In this document: one piece after another, positions 23,140 through 31,098 of the stretch | Layout of the letters: each line of letters begins with the position of its first letter | How positions within the stretch are numbered: the stretch's first letter is position 1 | Source of the DNA: Oscillospiraceae bacterium | GTDB lineage: Bacteria; Bacillota; Clostridia; Oscillospirales; Oscillospiraceae | DNA: 43,818 nt | Reading direction: 5' to 3' | Assembly (NCBI GenBank): GCA_022800525.1 | Contig: JAAWQM010000022.1 | Coordinates: 1 to 43,818 of the forward strand | The notes under the pieces: generated by a model | The model's input: only the letters and a program-made list of their open reading frames with translations | Databases searched by the model: none | Told to the model about the DNA's origin: nothing | Position numbers and translations under genes: made by a program

Positions 23140-25428
23140 CTATAAAAGCCTCTCCTCTCTGAACCGGGCAAACAGCACATGGGGCGTTACTGGAGCCTGG
23201 TTGATGGACACCCCAGTGGCCTGCAAAATGGCGTTCCGGATCGCCGGGGCCGGCGAGCAGGCCGGCGGCTCGCCCAGGGCCTTGGTGCCATAGGGGCTGG
23301 TGGGCTCAGCGTTCTCCACGAACTCCGCCTGAAGCGTGGGATGGTCCATAAACGTGGACAGCTTGTAGTCCAGCAGGTTGTTGTTCAGCGGCCTTCCGGT
23401 CCTTTCATCGAACAGAAGCTGTTCAGAGAGGCCGTAGCCGATGCCCATGGACATGCCGCCGTGGACCTGGGCCTCCGCCAGGGCGGGGTTGATGAGCTTC
23501 CCGCAGTCGTGGACGTTGACGATGTTCAGCAGCTTCGCCTTGCACAGCGGGATGTCCACCTCCACCTCCGCGAAGGTGCAGCCGAAGGAGTAGGCGTTGT
23601 TCTTGATCTGATATGTACTCTCGGCGGTGATATGCTGGGAATGGGTCAGGCTGTAGAGCGCCTCAGTCGCCAGCTCCGCCAGGGTCATCAGCTCCCGCCC
23701 GTCGCTGACGCGGACGATCACTCCGTCCACAAGGTCCAGATTTTCCTTCATCTGCCTGGTCAGCTCCACGGCATAGGTCAGAATCCTGTCGCGCAAAATC
23801 TCCCCCGTCTGCCGCAGGGCGAAGCCTCCAACGTAGGTCTGGCGGGAGGCATACGCGCCGGTGCCGAAGGGCGTGACGTCCGTATCCTGGGTAGATACGA
23901 CATGCACGCTTTCAAAGGGGACGCCGATGGCGTCGGCGGCCATCTGGGCGTAGGCGGTGTCACAGCCCTGGCCGATCTCCGTCTCGCCGGTCTGGACCTG
24001 GACGGAGCCGTCCTGGTTCAGGACCATCCGGCAGGAGCAGGACTCCAAAGAAATGGGCCATACAGCGGTGTTGTACCAGAAGAGGGCCATGCCGACGCCC
24101 CGCCGCACCGGGCCGGTCTGGTTGGCGTACTCCTTCCGCTTCCGCTCGTAGTCAATGGCGGCCATTCCCTTCTCCATGACCTCCCGGAAGGAGTCATAAT
24201 AGTTCTCGTTTTTGCTGAAGGCGTCCACATAGCCCTTGGGCATGACGATCTGGCGGCGGTACTCCGCGGGCTCACGGCCCAGGGCCTTCGCCACGTCGTC
24301 AATGTGGCTCTCCCCCGCCCACATGGCCTGTGGGATGCCGTAGCCCCGCATGGCTCCGGCGGCGGGCCTGTTGGTGAAGACGGTGTAGGCGTCGCCCTCC
24401 ACATTGGGGCAGGGATAGATCTGGGGAAACGCGCCCATGCCCTTCGCCACGATGCCGTGGCCGTGGGAGGCGTACGCGCCCTGGTTGGAGAAGCACTCGA
24501 TCTTCCGGGCGGCGAAGGTCCCGTCCGGCCTGACCCAGGAAATGATGTGAGTCCGGATAGCGTGGCGGACCCGGTTGGACACAAAGGTCTCCTCCCGCAT
24601 ACAGTCGATCTTCACCAGCCTGCCCCCCAGCTGGGTAGTCAGCCACGCGCACAGCGGCTCATACAGAGCGTCCTGCTTGTTGCCGAAGCCGCCGCCGATG
24701 TAGGGCTTGACAATCCGCACCTTCCCCCAGGGGATGCCCAAAGCCTGTCCGCAGATACGGCGGACGATATGGGGGATCTGGGTGGAGGAGGTGACCATAA
24801 TGCGTCCGCCCTCCATGTGGGCGGTGCAGATATGGTTCTCAATGTGGCAGTGCTGGACGGTGGGCGTCTCATACCAGCCCTCCACCTTGATGAGCCCCGG
24901 CTCCCTGCTGGCGGCCTCATAGTCCCCGTTCCTGATCTGGGTGTGGGCCAGGATATTGCCGGGATACTCCTCATGGATCTGGGGCGCGCCCGGCTCCATG
25001 GCCTTCTGTACGTCCAGCACGAAGGGGTACTCCTCATACTCCGCCTTCACCAGCCTGGCCGCCTGGGCGGCGGCCGTCTCGTCCTCCGCCACCACCACGG
25101 CAATCTCATCGCCATAGTAGCGCACATGCCGGTTCAGCAGCAGCCGGTCAGCCACGTCCTGGTGGTGCGGGTCGGTGGACCAGGGGTGTCCGGCGGTGGG
25201 AAAGCGGTACTCCGGCACGTCGAAACAGGTAAAGACCTTCACCACGCCAGGGACCTGCTCCGCCGCGGCGGTGTCCACGGACCGGACCATCCCGTGGGCG
25301 ATGGCTGCATGGACGATCCTGGTGACCAGGGCGGAGCGGTCGCACAGATCGTCGGTGTATTTGGCGCGGCCTGTGGCCTTATCAAAGGCGTCCACGCGGA
25401 TCTTGCTCTGGCCTACGCTTTTGCTCAT
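23140..25428 (-). CDS. xdhA: Xanthine-dehydrogenase-type molybdenum subunit
   Basis: A 762-residue molybdopterin-binding subunit, the catalytic part of the three-subunit enzyme. Family segments are IGGGFGNKQD, AAGAMRGYGIPQAMWAGE, TGETEIGQGCDTAYAQMAAD and YGTKALGEPP, where the Glu is the conserved active-site base. Such enzymes hydroxylate purines or other heterocycles in the cytoplasm. It is the first gene of the operon and starts with MSKSVGQSKIRVDAFDKATG. Length is close to E. coli XdhA. A 400-base leader with hairpins precedes it. Confidence 0.93.
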   Translation of the reverse strand: MSKSVGQSKIRVDAFDKATGRAKYTDDLCDRSALVTRIVHAAIAHGMVRSVDTAAAEQVPGVVKVFTCFDVPEYRFPTAGHPWSTDPHHQDVADRLLLNRHVRYYGDEIAVVVAEDETAAAQAARLVKAEYEEYPFVLDVQKAMEPGAPQIHEEYPGNILAHTQIRNGDYEAASREPGLIKVEGWYETPTVQHCHIENHICTAHMEGGRIMVTSSTQIPHIVRRICGQALGIPWGKVRIVKPYIGGGFGNKQDALYEPLCAWLTTQLGGRLVKIDCMREETFVSNRVRHAIRTHIISWVRPDGTFAARKIECFSNQGAYASHGHGIVAKGMGAFPQIYPCPNVEGDAYTVFTNRPAAGAMRGYGIPQAMWAGESHIDDVAKALGREPAEYRRQIVMPKGYVDAFSKNENYYDSFREVMEKGMAAIDYERKRKEYANQTGPVRRGVGMALFWYNTAVWPISLESCSCRMVLNQDGSVQVQTGETEIGQGCDTAYAQMAADAIGVPFESVHVVSTQDTDVTPFGTGAYASRQTYVGGFALRQTGEILRDRILTYAVELTRQMKENLDLVDGVIVRVSDGRELMTLAELATEALYSLTHSQHITAESTYQIKNNAYSFGCTFAEVEVDIPLCKAKLLNIVNVHDCGKLINPALAEAQVHGGMSMGIGYGLSEQLLFDERTGRPLNNNLLDYKLSTFMDHPTLQAEFVENAEPTSPYGTKALGEPPACSPAPAIRNAILQATGVSINQAPVTPHVLFARFREERLL

Positions 25429-25453
25429 AGGGTATCAGCCTCCTGTCTGTTGG

Positions 25454-25584
25454 ATATTATTTCCGAATTAAAAATTCGGAAATAATATATTTGATGTAAG
25501 CCATTTTGCTCGCCGCCGCAAGCGGCGGCAACCGCAAAATGGGGCATATATTACTTCCGATCTTTCAGTTCGGAAGTAATATAT
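25454..25584. repeat. Three-hairpin element upstream of xdhA
   Basis: Three perfect inverted repeats in a row. First: 16-bp arms 25454-25469 / 25473-25488 (ATATTATTTCCGAATT). Second: CCATTTTGC (25501-25509) with GCAAAATGG (25534-25542), enclosing CCGCCGC/GCGGCGG. Third: 15-bp arms 25546-25560 / 25570-25584. The outer ends are near-copies of each other (ATATTATTTCCGAA and ATATATTACTTCCGAA), so the block as a whole looks like a small mobile palindromic element or a leader with regulatory folds. The rest of 25429-25774 holds no gene. Confidence 0.75.
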
Positions 25585-25695
25585 GGGTAAAATTTTCATC
25601 TTCAAGCAGCGATAGGTAAAATCGCGGGTGCTTGGCCCCATCCGCACGAAAAGCAAAAGAGACAAATTTTCCAGTATCATCTGTGTATTTTTATC

Positions 25696-25725
25696 ATTAT
25701 AGCACAACCCGCCCCGCCATGTATA
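25696..25725 (-). promoter_or_regulatory. Possible promoter of the xdh operon
   Basis: On the minus strand: TATACA (25720-25725), 18-base spacer and perfect TATAAT (25696-25701). The -35 is weak, and the leader to xdhA would be about 260 bases and include the three-hairpin element. Confidence 0.4.
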
Positions 25726-25774
25726 GGGCTATCGTCCTTTTTCATTATCCTATTTCTGAAATAACGGTTCCGGA

Positions 25775-25804
25775 TTGACTAAGACCGCTCCGCCGGGTTA
25801 TACT
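25775..25804 (+). promoter_or_regulatory. Sigma-A promoter of the mocA-like gene
   Basis: TTGACT (25775-25780), 18-base spacer, TATACT (25799-25804). Confidence 0.65.
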
Positions 25805-25833
25805 ACCAGCAGCAACAGAAGGGGGTGCCGCAA

Positions 25834-26418
25834 TTGCAAATCGGCTGCGTAGTGATGGCCGCCGGGGACGCCCGGCGGTTCGGGGAAAATAAGCTGGCGG
25901 CGGTCTTTGGCGGGAAAACGCTGATCCGCCGCGCGCTGGAGGCGGTCCCGGCGGAGGAATTCTGCGCCGTGGCAGTGGTCACCCAGTACCCCGAGGTGGA
26001 GGCGCTGGCGGAGGAATTCGGCTTCCTCCCTGTCCACAACCCCCATCCCGACTGGGGAATCAGCCACACCATCCGCCTGGGCCTGGAGGCGCTGGGCGAA
26101 TGCGGCGGGGCGCTGTTCCTGGTCTCCGACCAGCCGCTGCTGCGCCGGGAGAGCATCCAGGCGGAGGCGGAGCTTTTCCGCCGGCATCCGGACAAGCTGG
26201 TGGGCCTGAGCCACAACGGTGTGCGGGGGAACCCCTGCATCTTCCCCGCCGCCTGTTTTCCGGAGCTGATGGCTCTCACCGAGGACCGCGGCGGCAGCAG
26301 CGTCATCCGCCGCCACGAGGAGGACCTGCTGCTGATGGAGGTCCCGGCGGTGGAGCTGGAGGATGTGGACACCCCTCAGGCCCTCCTGGCCATGAAGGAA
26401 GGGCGGAGACTGATATAA
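25834..26418 (+). CDS. Molybdenum-cofactor nucleotidyltransferase (MocA/YgfJ-like)
   Basis: A 194-residue NTP-transferase that attaches CMP to molybdopterin, or serves as the maturation factor YgfJ of molybdenum hydroxylases. The nucleotide loop reads VVMAAGDARRFGENKLA; later come FLVSDQPLLRRESI and GNPCIFPAACF, typical of MocA. The neighbouring xdh genes support a role in their cofactor maturation. Start is probably TTG 25834, with AGAAGGGGG about 8 bases away; a GTG three codons earlier overlaps that ribosome site. Confidence 0.88.
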   Translation: MQIGCVVMAAGDARRFGENKLAAVFGGKTLIRRALEAVPAEEFCAVAVVTQYPEVEALAEEFGFLPVHNPHPDWGISHTIRLGLEALGECGGALFLVSDQPLLRRESIQAEAELFRRHPDKLVGLSHNGVRGNPCIFPAACFPELMALTEDRGGSSVIRRHEEDLLLMEVPAVELEDVDTPQALLAMKEGRRLI

Positions 26419-26421
26419 GAA

Positions 26422-26466
26422 AACCGGCCTGACGGAGCGGACGCTCCGCCAGGCCGGTTGCTTTCT
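26422..26466. terminator. Terminator after the mocA-like gene
   Basis: The inverted repeat AACCGGCCT..CGGAGCG / CGCTCCG..AGGCCGGTT is followed by GCTTTCTT. It separates convergent genes. Confidence 0.75.
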
Positions 26467-26497
26467 TCTCAATTGTGTACCAGCTCCAGCGTCCATT

Positions 26498-27139
26498 TCA
26501 GCGCCGGAACATCCGGCGAACGTCCAAATACTTACTGCATTCTTTGCTGCAATCCTCTATGTAATCACGTACATGCTGTTCGGATATGTATTGGGTGTGA
26601 GGATGGATATTCCTCTTGTTATTGTAATCAAGAATCAGCTTTTCTTTCCAAGCCCTGACACTCTCCGCGTCGATCATCCCGTCCAATGAATACGCTTTGC
26701 TTTCCTTTATGCCGTTTATTATACGGGGAGCATTTTCCTCCCAATACATCAATTCTTCTATTTGTTCGCAGTCCACATAATAAGCCTCATTCATCGATAG
26801 CTCACGCGAAGGCGCCTGCGAAAATCTTTCCTTGAACGGCGCTCGGACCGAATGATACCATATCATGTCAGACAGCAAATGAATGAGGTAACCGAGTACA
26901 AAATCCTTATTTTCCGAGGTAGAATATTCATTAAAGAGCGTATCAAAGTGACTGATCGGACTTTCACTGGTATACCTGTAGTGCGATATACGCTTTTGCT
27001 CTTTTGTACAATCCTCTCTCATATGAACCGCGTCCGGGGCAATACTTCCCAATAAGAACTCACCATATGAAAGGATGGAACCGGATTTTTCTGTATAGAT
27101 TTTATCTGCGATCAACAGATGCATCATCGGCTGCGCCAT
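26498..27139 (-). CDS. Zinc-dependent phospholipase-C-fold hydrolase-like protein
   Basis: A 213-residue protein resembling bacterial zinc-dependent phospholipase C domains: MHLLIADKI at the N-terminus, EFLLGSIAPDAVHM, ISHYRY and FVLGYLIHLLSDMIWYHSV. These supply the His and Asp residues that would bind metals. No signal peptide is present, so it is probably cytoplasmic, like many uncharacterised members. The gene is clearly more AT-rich than its surroundings and uses AAA/AAT/TAT codons more often, suggesting transfer. ATG 27139 is preferred over a GTG 12 codons upstream. Confidence 0.7.
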   Translation of the reverse strand: MAQPMMHLLIADKIYTEKSGSILSYGEFLLGSIAPDAVHMREDCTKEQKRISHYRYTSESPISHFDTLFNEYSTSENKDFVLGYLIHLLSDMIWYHSVRAPFKERFSQAPSRELSMNEAYYVDCEQIEELMYWEENAPRIINGIKESKAYSLDGMIDAESVRAWKEKLILDYNNKRNIHPHTQYISEQHVRDYIEDCSKECSKYLDVRRMFRR

Positions 27140-27190
27140 ATATCCTCTGCCTTCCTTCCGCCTGTTATCCTTCACTTTCAGGAAAAAGCG

Positions 27191-28024
27191 TCAATATGCC
27201 GTCACAATCCCGCCGTCGTTGGCGTAGACCGTGGCAATCCCGCCGGTAGCCACAGTCAGAATCTCCCCGAACCTGCACTTCTGCCGGACCATCTCCCGCA
27301 CAGTCTCCGCCCGCTCCAGGCAGTTGCAGTGGGCGATGACCAGCCGCCGTTCCACATGGTCCGGGTCCTCCGCCATGCGGCCCACCATCTTCGCCAGCGT
27401 CTGGCGGACGGTCAGGCCCTGTCCCAGCTTCTGGATCTCCCCCTCCGGCGTAGCGCCGCACAGCAGCTTCACCCGCAGCGCCCCGGTGACGATGGACTGC
27501 ATCCGGGTCAGCCGTCCGTTTTTCCGCAGATTGTCCAGGTTCTCCAGCACGAACATGGTCTTCATGCGGTCAATGTAGGACTCCACCTTCTCCACCACCT
27601 GGGCGAAGGGCAGCCCCCGGCCCGCCAGCTCCCGTACCAGCAGGGCGATCTGGGTCTGTCCGGCGGAGGCGGAGCGGGAGTTGAAGACGTGGACGTTGCC
27701 CCTGCCTCCCTCCTCGCGGTAGATCGCCCTGGCCTGCATGGCGGCGTTGTAGGAGCCGGACAGCAGGCCCGACAGGGTAATGACATAACTGTCCCCTTCC
27801 TTCAGGAACATGTCCAGGTAGGCGGAGGGGGAGGGGCACGCCGTTTTTGGCGCATCAGGCCAGACGCGCATTTTTTGGAGCAGCTCGCCCTGGTTGAAAT
27901 TGTCGTCGTCCACCACGGTCTCCGCGCCCACCTGGATGGTCAGCGGAGCCTTTTGTACGAAGGGGTCCTGCATCATCTCAGGGGCCAGGTCCGTGCAGCT
28001 GTCGCAAATCAATCTATATGTCAT
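27191..28024 (-). CDS. DegV family fatty-acid-binding protein (FakB-like)
   Basis: A 277-residue DegV protein; relatives (FakB) hold a fatty acid for phosphorylation by the kinase FakA and feed it into phospholipid synthesis. YRLICDSCTDLAPEMM opens the protein, TLSGLLSGSYNAAMQA is the carboxylate-binding signature, and FNSRSASAGQTQIA follows. No FakA gene is in the window. Start 28024 lies 8 bases after AGGTGG; four upstream codons lack a ribosome site. The gene has its own promoter. Confidence 0.92.
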   Translation of the reverse strand: MTYRLICDSCTDLAPEMMQDPFVQKAPLTIQVGAETVVDDDNFNQGELLQKMRVWPDAPKTACPSPSAYLDMFLKEGDSYVITLSGLLSGSYNAAMQARAIYREEGGRGNVHVFNSRSASAGQTQIALLVRELAGRGLPFAQVVEKVESYIDRMKTMFVLENLDNLRKNGRLTRMQSIVTGALRVKLLCGATPEGEIQKLGQGLTVRQTLAKMVGRMAEDPDHVERRLVIAHCNCLERAETVREMVRQKCRFGEILTVATGGIATVYANDGGIVTAY

Positions 28025-28058
28025 CTGAAAAACCACCTAAAGTAATATGATAAATTAG

Positions 28059-28086
28059 ATTATATCGTATTTCAGAAAAATGTCAA
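28059..28086 (-). promoter_or_regulatory. Sigma-A promoter of the degV gene
   Basis: On the minus strand: perfect TTGACA (28081-28086), 16-base spacer, perfect TATAAT (28059-28064). Confidence 0.85.
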
Positions 28087-28123
28087 GACGGCGGCGTTAT
28101 TTTTCCTCAAGAAAAGAGGAGAC

Positions 28124-28161
28124 GGCCTGCCGGAGGGCCGGTCAGACCCTGCCAGCAGGCC
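28124..28161 (-). terminator. Possible terminator after the SpoIIQ-like gene
   Basis: GGCCTGC / GCAGGCC arms enclose a 24-base GC-rich loop. The minus-strand tail is CTCCTCTTTTCTT, a broken T-run, so the call is weak. Confidence 0.35.
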
Positions 28162-28170
28162 GGAAACGCG

Positions 28171-28962
28171 TTATTCTCCCAGAAATTCCATCGGGTCCAT
28201 GGGTTCGCCGTCCTTGGACACGGCGAAATGGAGGTGCGCGCCCAGTCCGGCCTCCGTCACGGAGGTGTTGCCCGCCGCGCCGATGATTGCTCCGGCGGCG
28301 ATCTCGTCGCCGGCCAGCACGGCGGTTTCCGGCTGCAAGCTGGCGTAGGTGGTCACATAGCCGTTGCGGTGGTCAATGGTGATGGTAGTGCCCATACGGT
28401 TGTCCTCCTCCACGGAGAGGATGACTCCGGCGGCGGCGGACACGACCGCGGTACCGGCGGCGGCCTGGATGTCGATGCCGTCGTGGGTGCGCCAATCGCC
28501 CAGTGTCGCGTCATAGATCAGCTGATCCACGGAGAATACGGCCACGGCGTCGCCAGCCAGCGGGGAGACGACCACCATCGGCTCGACCGCCTCGATGGGA
28601 GCGGGCTCCATCACGGGTACTTCGTCCGTGACGGCGGGAGGCTCCGTCTCAGCTTCCGCGGGCGCAGGCGCGGGTGCGGAGACCTCATCCTCCGGCTCAA
28701 TGATGGGCTGAACGGTGGGCTGCTCCACAATGATCGGGACGTTGTCGATGACGGGCTCGGCGGGCTCAGGGTCGGGCGCGGTCACGCTTTGGACAGGACC
28801 GGGGTCCACGTCGGCGGTGGGGATGGGATCGGGGGTTTTGTCAGTTCTCAGCAGGGCGAAATAGCCAACCACTCCGGCTGCGACCACGCAGACGAGCAGG
28901 GCTATGTAAAAGCCCATGCTGCCGAAGATGGAGGAAGCCTGCCGCTTGCCTCTGTTGTCCAT
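28171..28962 (-). CDS. spoIIQ: SpoIIQ-like M23 (LytM) peptidase, membrane-anchored
   Basis: A 263-residue protein with a short cytoplasmic N-terminus, one membrane helix (about 17-37), a long Pro/Glu/Ala linker (about 42-130) and a C-terminal M23 domain. The zinc ligands look intact: His160-xxx-Asp164 in WRTHDGIDI and His243-x-His245 in AHLHF. In sporulation SpoIIQ sits in the forespore membrane and pairs with SpoIIIAH during engulfment; clostridial versions keep the zinc site, as here. The sigma-F-type promoter found upstream supports this identity over a vegetative endopeptidase. Confidence 0.8.
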   Translation of the reverse strand: MDNRGKRQASSIFGSMGFYIALLVCVVAAGVVGYFALLRTDKTPDPIPTADVDPGPVQSVTAPDPEPAEPVIDNVPIIVEQPTVQPIIEPEDEVSAPAPAPAEAETEPPAVTDEVPVMEPAPIEAVEPMVVVSPLAGDAVAVFSVDQLIYDATLGDWRTHDGIDIQAAAGTAVVSAAAGVILSVEEDNRMGTTITIDHRNGYVTTYASLQPETAVLAGDEIAAGAIIGAAGNTSVTEAGLGAHLHFAVSKDGEPMDPMEFLGE

Positions 28963-29034
28963 AGAATTCTTCCTTTCATCATTCCGCCGCCCCTTTGGGG
29001 CGGGTGGTATGAAGGCGTTTGAAGCCTACAGCAA

Positions 29035-29064
29035 CATTCTCTCCTGCCGGAGGGGGTTTTATGC
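29035..29064 (-). promoter_or_regulatory. Sigma-F-type sporulation promoter of the SpoIIQ-like gene
   Basis: On the minus strand: GCATA (29060-29064), 15-base spacer and GGAGAGAATG (29035-29044), a close match to the B. subtilis sigma-F/G pattern (GYATA-N15-GGNRANANTW). It lies about 75 bases before the start codon. Confidence 0.65.
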
Positions 29065-29138
29065 AATGGATGAAAAATTTCTTGCCGTTTTGGCAGGCGG
29101 AGCAGGCTCCCCCGCCTGCGGGGCGGGACGGAGGCATA

Positions 29139-29310
29139 CTTTTCCCGCAAGGGAAAAGTACCAAAAGCTTGCTCAAGGGGGCGCCCCCTTGAGCATCCCC
29201 TGAATGTGTCGGTTATTTATCCTCCGGCGACACCTGGTTTGGTCCTGATTGGATACCTTCGCTGGCGCGCCGGACTTCTGCGGCTACCCACGGGTCCTAA
29301 CGGCGGCTGG
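29139..29310. repeat. Dispersed repeat, copy A
   Basis: About 170 bases related to 39229-39413. It contains the hairpin CTTTTCCC-GCAA-GGGAAAAG and a 22-base perfect palindrome at 29172-29193. Shared later landmarks are TACCTTCG, TGGCGCGCC and CTTCTGCG. No gene is seen between 28963 and 29338 apart from the sporulation promoter. Confidence 0.75.
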
Positions 29311-29338
29311 CCGCTGCTGGGAATCGGCGTTAACGGCA

Positions 29339-29581
29339 TTACTTTTTACCGTCTCCGCCGCCTTCTTTCCGCAGTACGACACTGCTGATGATGCTGATAC
29401 AGCCCAAAGCTGCGCACCACTTTGACGAGAACACGACGCCCGCCGCCGCCAGACCTGCGCCGGCGGCAAAATGGCACACCGAAACCGTTTTCAGCGTGTT
29501 CTTTCCGGGATTGGGGAGCGATACAGAAATCCCCAGCTTTTCATTCATTCGTTCGAAGGCATGGTTGCGTTCTTTTATCAT
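29339..29581 (-). CDS. 80-residue protein with two membrane helices, unknown function
   Basis: The N-terminal 30 residues are polar (IKERNHAFERMNEKLGISVS); then two hydrophobic helices (about 36-54 and 57-71) and a basic Gly-rich tail. GGAGG lies 8 bases before the start, and the first ATG overlaps the preceding gene by 4 bases, so it is the third gene of the TetR operon. I do not recognise the family. An effector or efflux-related membrane role under TetR control is inference. Confidence 0.65.
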   Translation of the reverse strand: MIKERNHAFERMNEKLGISVSLPNPGKNTLKTVSVCHFAAGAGLAAAGVVFSSKWCAALGCISIISSVVLRKEGGGDGKK

Positions 29582-29922
29582 TGCTTTTCCTCCTGAAAAT
29601 AAGCTGCAGGCCATGATTGGCTGCGGGCAGAATGAGCAGCTCCGGCATCCGGGGCCATGATGTGATAGAGCGTTTTCATCAGCGAGGTTTTCCCCGCGCC
29701 GCCTCGCCCGACTGACTGGTTCAGCCGCTTGAAAATACGCGTAACACGGTGGGTAAGTCCCACAAGAGAATGCAGCGAGTTGCCCAGAGCGGGATGGGTG
29801 AGGGATGAAACCAGTTCCCAGCCCTCTTCTCCCCAACGGTTCAGTTGAGCAGTCAGCGTATTCTGGGAATGTTCCATGCTCTTACAGTCCACCGTGTCGG
29901 TTTTGCACTCAAATGTTTCCAT
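29578..29922 (-). CDS. DUF4177-like small protein
   Basis: A 114-residue protein whose first two thirds resemble DUF4177 proteins: a short beta-strand start (METFECKTDTVDC), helix TLTAQLNRWGEEGWELVSSL and a strand-rich rest. The C-terminal part contains GRGGAGKTSL, which looks like a P-loop but stands alone with no ATPase fold around it. Start 29922 follows AAAGGAG. It overlaps the TetR stop region by none and the next gene by 4 bases. Function unknown. Confidence 0.55.
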   Translation of the reverse strand: METFECKTDTVDCKSMEHSQNTLTAQLNRWGEEGWELVSSLTHPALGNSLHSLVGLTHRVTRIFKRLNQSVGRGGAGKTSLMKTLYHIMAPDAGAAHSARSQSWPAAYFQEEKQ

Positions 29923-29932
29923 GCGGTCTCCT

Positions 29933-30523
29933 TTACTCAAAGATGCTGTTCACAAGAATATCCGTCATGCAGTCAAACACAGCGAAGTAATCACAGGTAG
30001 CGGAAAGCGTTTCTTTTGCGTTGACGGTGGTCAGCAGCGCACTCAATATCCCGTATGCCTGGGACGGCTCCATTTTCAAAGTGAGGTTTGCGGCCTGAGC
30101 AGCCTGCCTGAAGGCTTCAAAGCTGTCAAACTTGATTTTTTGCAAGGTATCTTTTGGTAGCTTCGTAACAAAAGACTGAAAATCCGGTGTGTTGACATTA
30201 TATAGGAATGGTTTGCTGTCATACTCCCGGAACAGTTCTTTTATGGATTGGGCAAACCCCTCCTTTGTCTGCCTGCGCCTGTTGATGTCAAGGACTTTCT
30301 CTGTGAGTTTCTTTTGTATGAGCTCGATGGTTTCCGAAAATAAATCCTCCTTTGTGGGGTAAAGCGTGTAGAATGTTCCGATGGATATACCCGCTTTATC
30401 ACACAGATTTTTGATGCTGGTTTTTTTGTACCCATGTGCAATCCAGCATTCCTCGCACAGTTCCCCCAGCCTCATTCGGATTGCCTTTTTATCAGCGTCT
30501 GAAAAAACAGGCTTTGACGGCAT
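29933..30523 (-). CDS. TetR-family transcriptional regulator
   Basis: A 196-residue regulator. The N-terminal helix-turn-helix (about 14-60) includes LCEECWIAHGYKKTSIKNLC and AGISIGTFYTLYPTKEDLF, the TetR hallmark. The C-terminal ligand domain is not assignable. Lower GC than neighbours. Start 30523 begins MPSKPVFSDADKKAI, preceded by GAAGGGCGCC; codons upstream of it run over the operator. It is first in an operon with the DUF4177-like and two-helix membrane genes. A palindrome at the transcription start indicates autorepression. Confidence 0.9.
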   Translation of the reverse strand: MPSKPVFSDADKKAIRMRLGELCEECWIAHGYKKTSIKNLCDKAGISIGTFYTLYPTKEDLFSETIELIQKKLTEKVLDINRRRQTKEGFAQSIKELFREYDSKPFLYNVNTPDFQSFVTKLPKDTLQKIKFDSFEAFRQAAQAANLTLKMEPSQAYGILSALLTTVNAKETLSATCDYFAVFDCMTDILVNSIFE

Positions 30524-30545
30524 ATGGCGCCCTTCTTTCGATTTT

Positions 30546-30580
30546 ATTTTGCGAATATTCGTTATAAATATTTGCAAAAT
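30546..30580. promoter_or_regulatory. Probable TetR operator
   Basis: 14-base arms 30546-30559 (ATTTTGCGAATATT) and 30567-30580 pair with one mismatch around a 7-base spacer. The palindrome lies just downstream of the -10 box and covers the expected transcription start, ideal for repression. Confidence 0.7.
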
Positions 30581-30582
30581 AA

Positions 30583-30611
30583 ATCATACCATATGTTCGT
30601 GTGCATGTCAA
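30583..30611 (-). promoter_or_regulatory. Sigma-A promoter of the tetR operon
   Basis: On the minus strand: perfect TTGACA (30606-30611), 17-base spacer, TATGAT (30583-30588). Confidence 0.85.
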
Positions 30612-30619
30612 GGAAAGAT

Positions 30620-31000
30620 TATGAGTCTTGGAGCATCGGCGCACAATGCGCGCCTGCGTAAAGATGTGTCAGTCCAGAAGAATGTTTCGATAGGACACCC
30701 CCGTAGATGGCTCTGTCCCTTAACAGGGCGGCAGCCGGAGTTGGTCAACCGTCAGTCTCCTGAATCAGATGCCCGAAGGACCTTTTGTTCACGGGGCGCC
30801 GCAATTCTTCACTTGCAGGCGTGTCCGAGAATCCCCCGCCGAGGTCATGCCGGTGGCATCACCGAGAAGGGAGTCCAGAACCATGGGTTCTGGTGTGTTT
30901 TTGGTTACTTTTTGCACAAGCAAAAAGTGACCGCAGGTCCGGGCTGCGCAAGCCCAGGCCATCGAACAGAAACAGCTCCCCCTGCCCCGGAGGGGCAAAA
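30620..31000. repeat. Intergenic repeat region
   Basis: No gene is apparent. A decayed GGCGCAC/GCGCGCC unit lies near 30634. A hairpin CTTTTTGC-ACAA-GCAAAAAG (30908-30927) followed by GGGCT-GCGCA-AGCCC is built like copies A and B of the large repeat but with different bases, so it may be a divergent third member. Confidence 0.45.
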
Positions 31001-31007
31001 TCAGGAT

Positions 31008-31036
31008 TTGCTTTCTCCCCCATCCTATGGTACACT
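31008..31036 (+). promoter_or_regulatory. Sigma-A promoter of the acyltransferase gene
   Basis: TTGCTT (31008-31013), 17-base spacer, TACACT (31031-31036). Confidence 0.55.
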
Positions 31037-31098
31037 GAAATGGGAAAAAAAATAAAACCACGCCGGAGGCCGCCCCCTCCGGCAGGAGGGAGAGAATC

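Noticed and set aside
23179-25485. 768-codon open frame on the plus strand opposite xdhA
   Set aside because: A GC-rich shadow of a real gene: composition dominated by Gly/Val/His/Arg, no ribosome site, no known family, while the minus strand gives a clear molybdenum subunit.
29590-29720. P-loop (GRGGAGKTS) as evidence of an ATPase
   Set aside because: No Walker B, no nucleotide-binding fold and only about 40 residues around it. Probably chance or a remnant.
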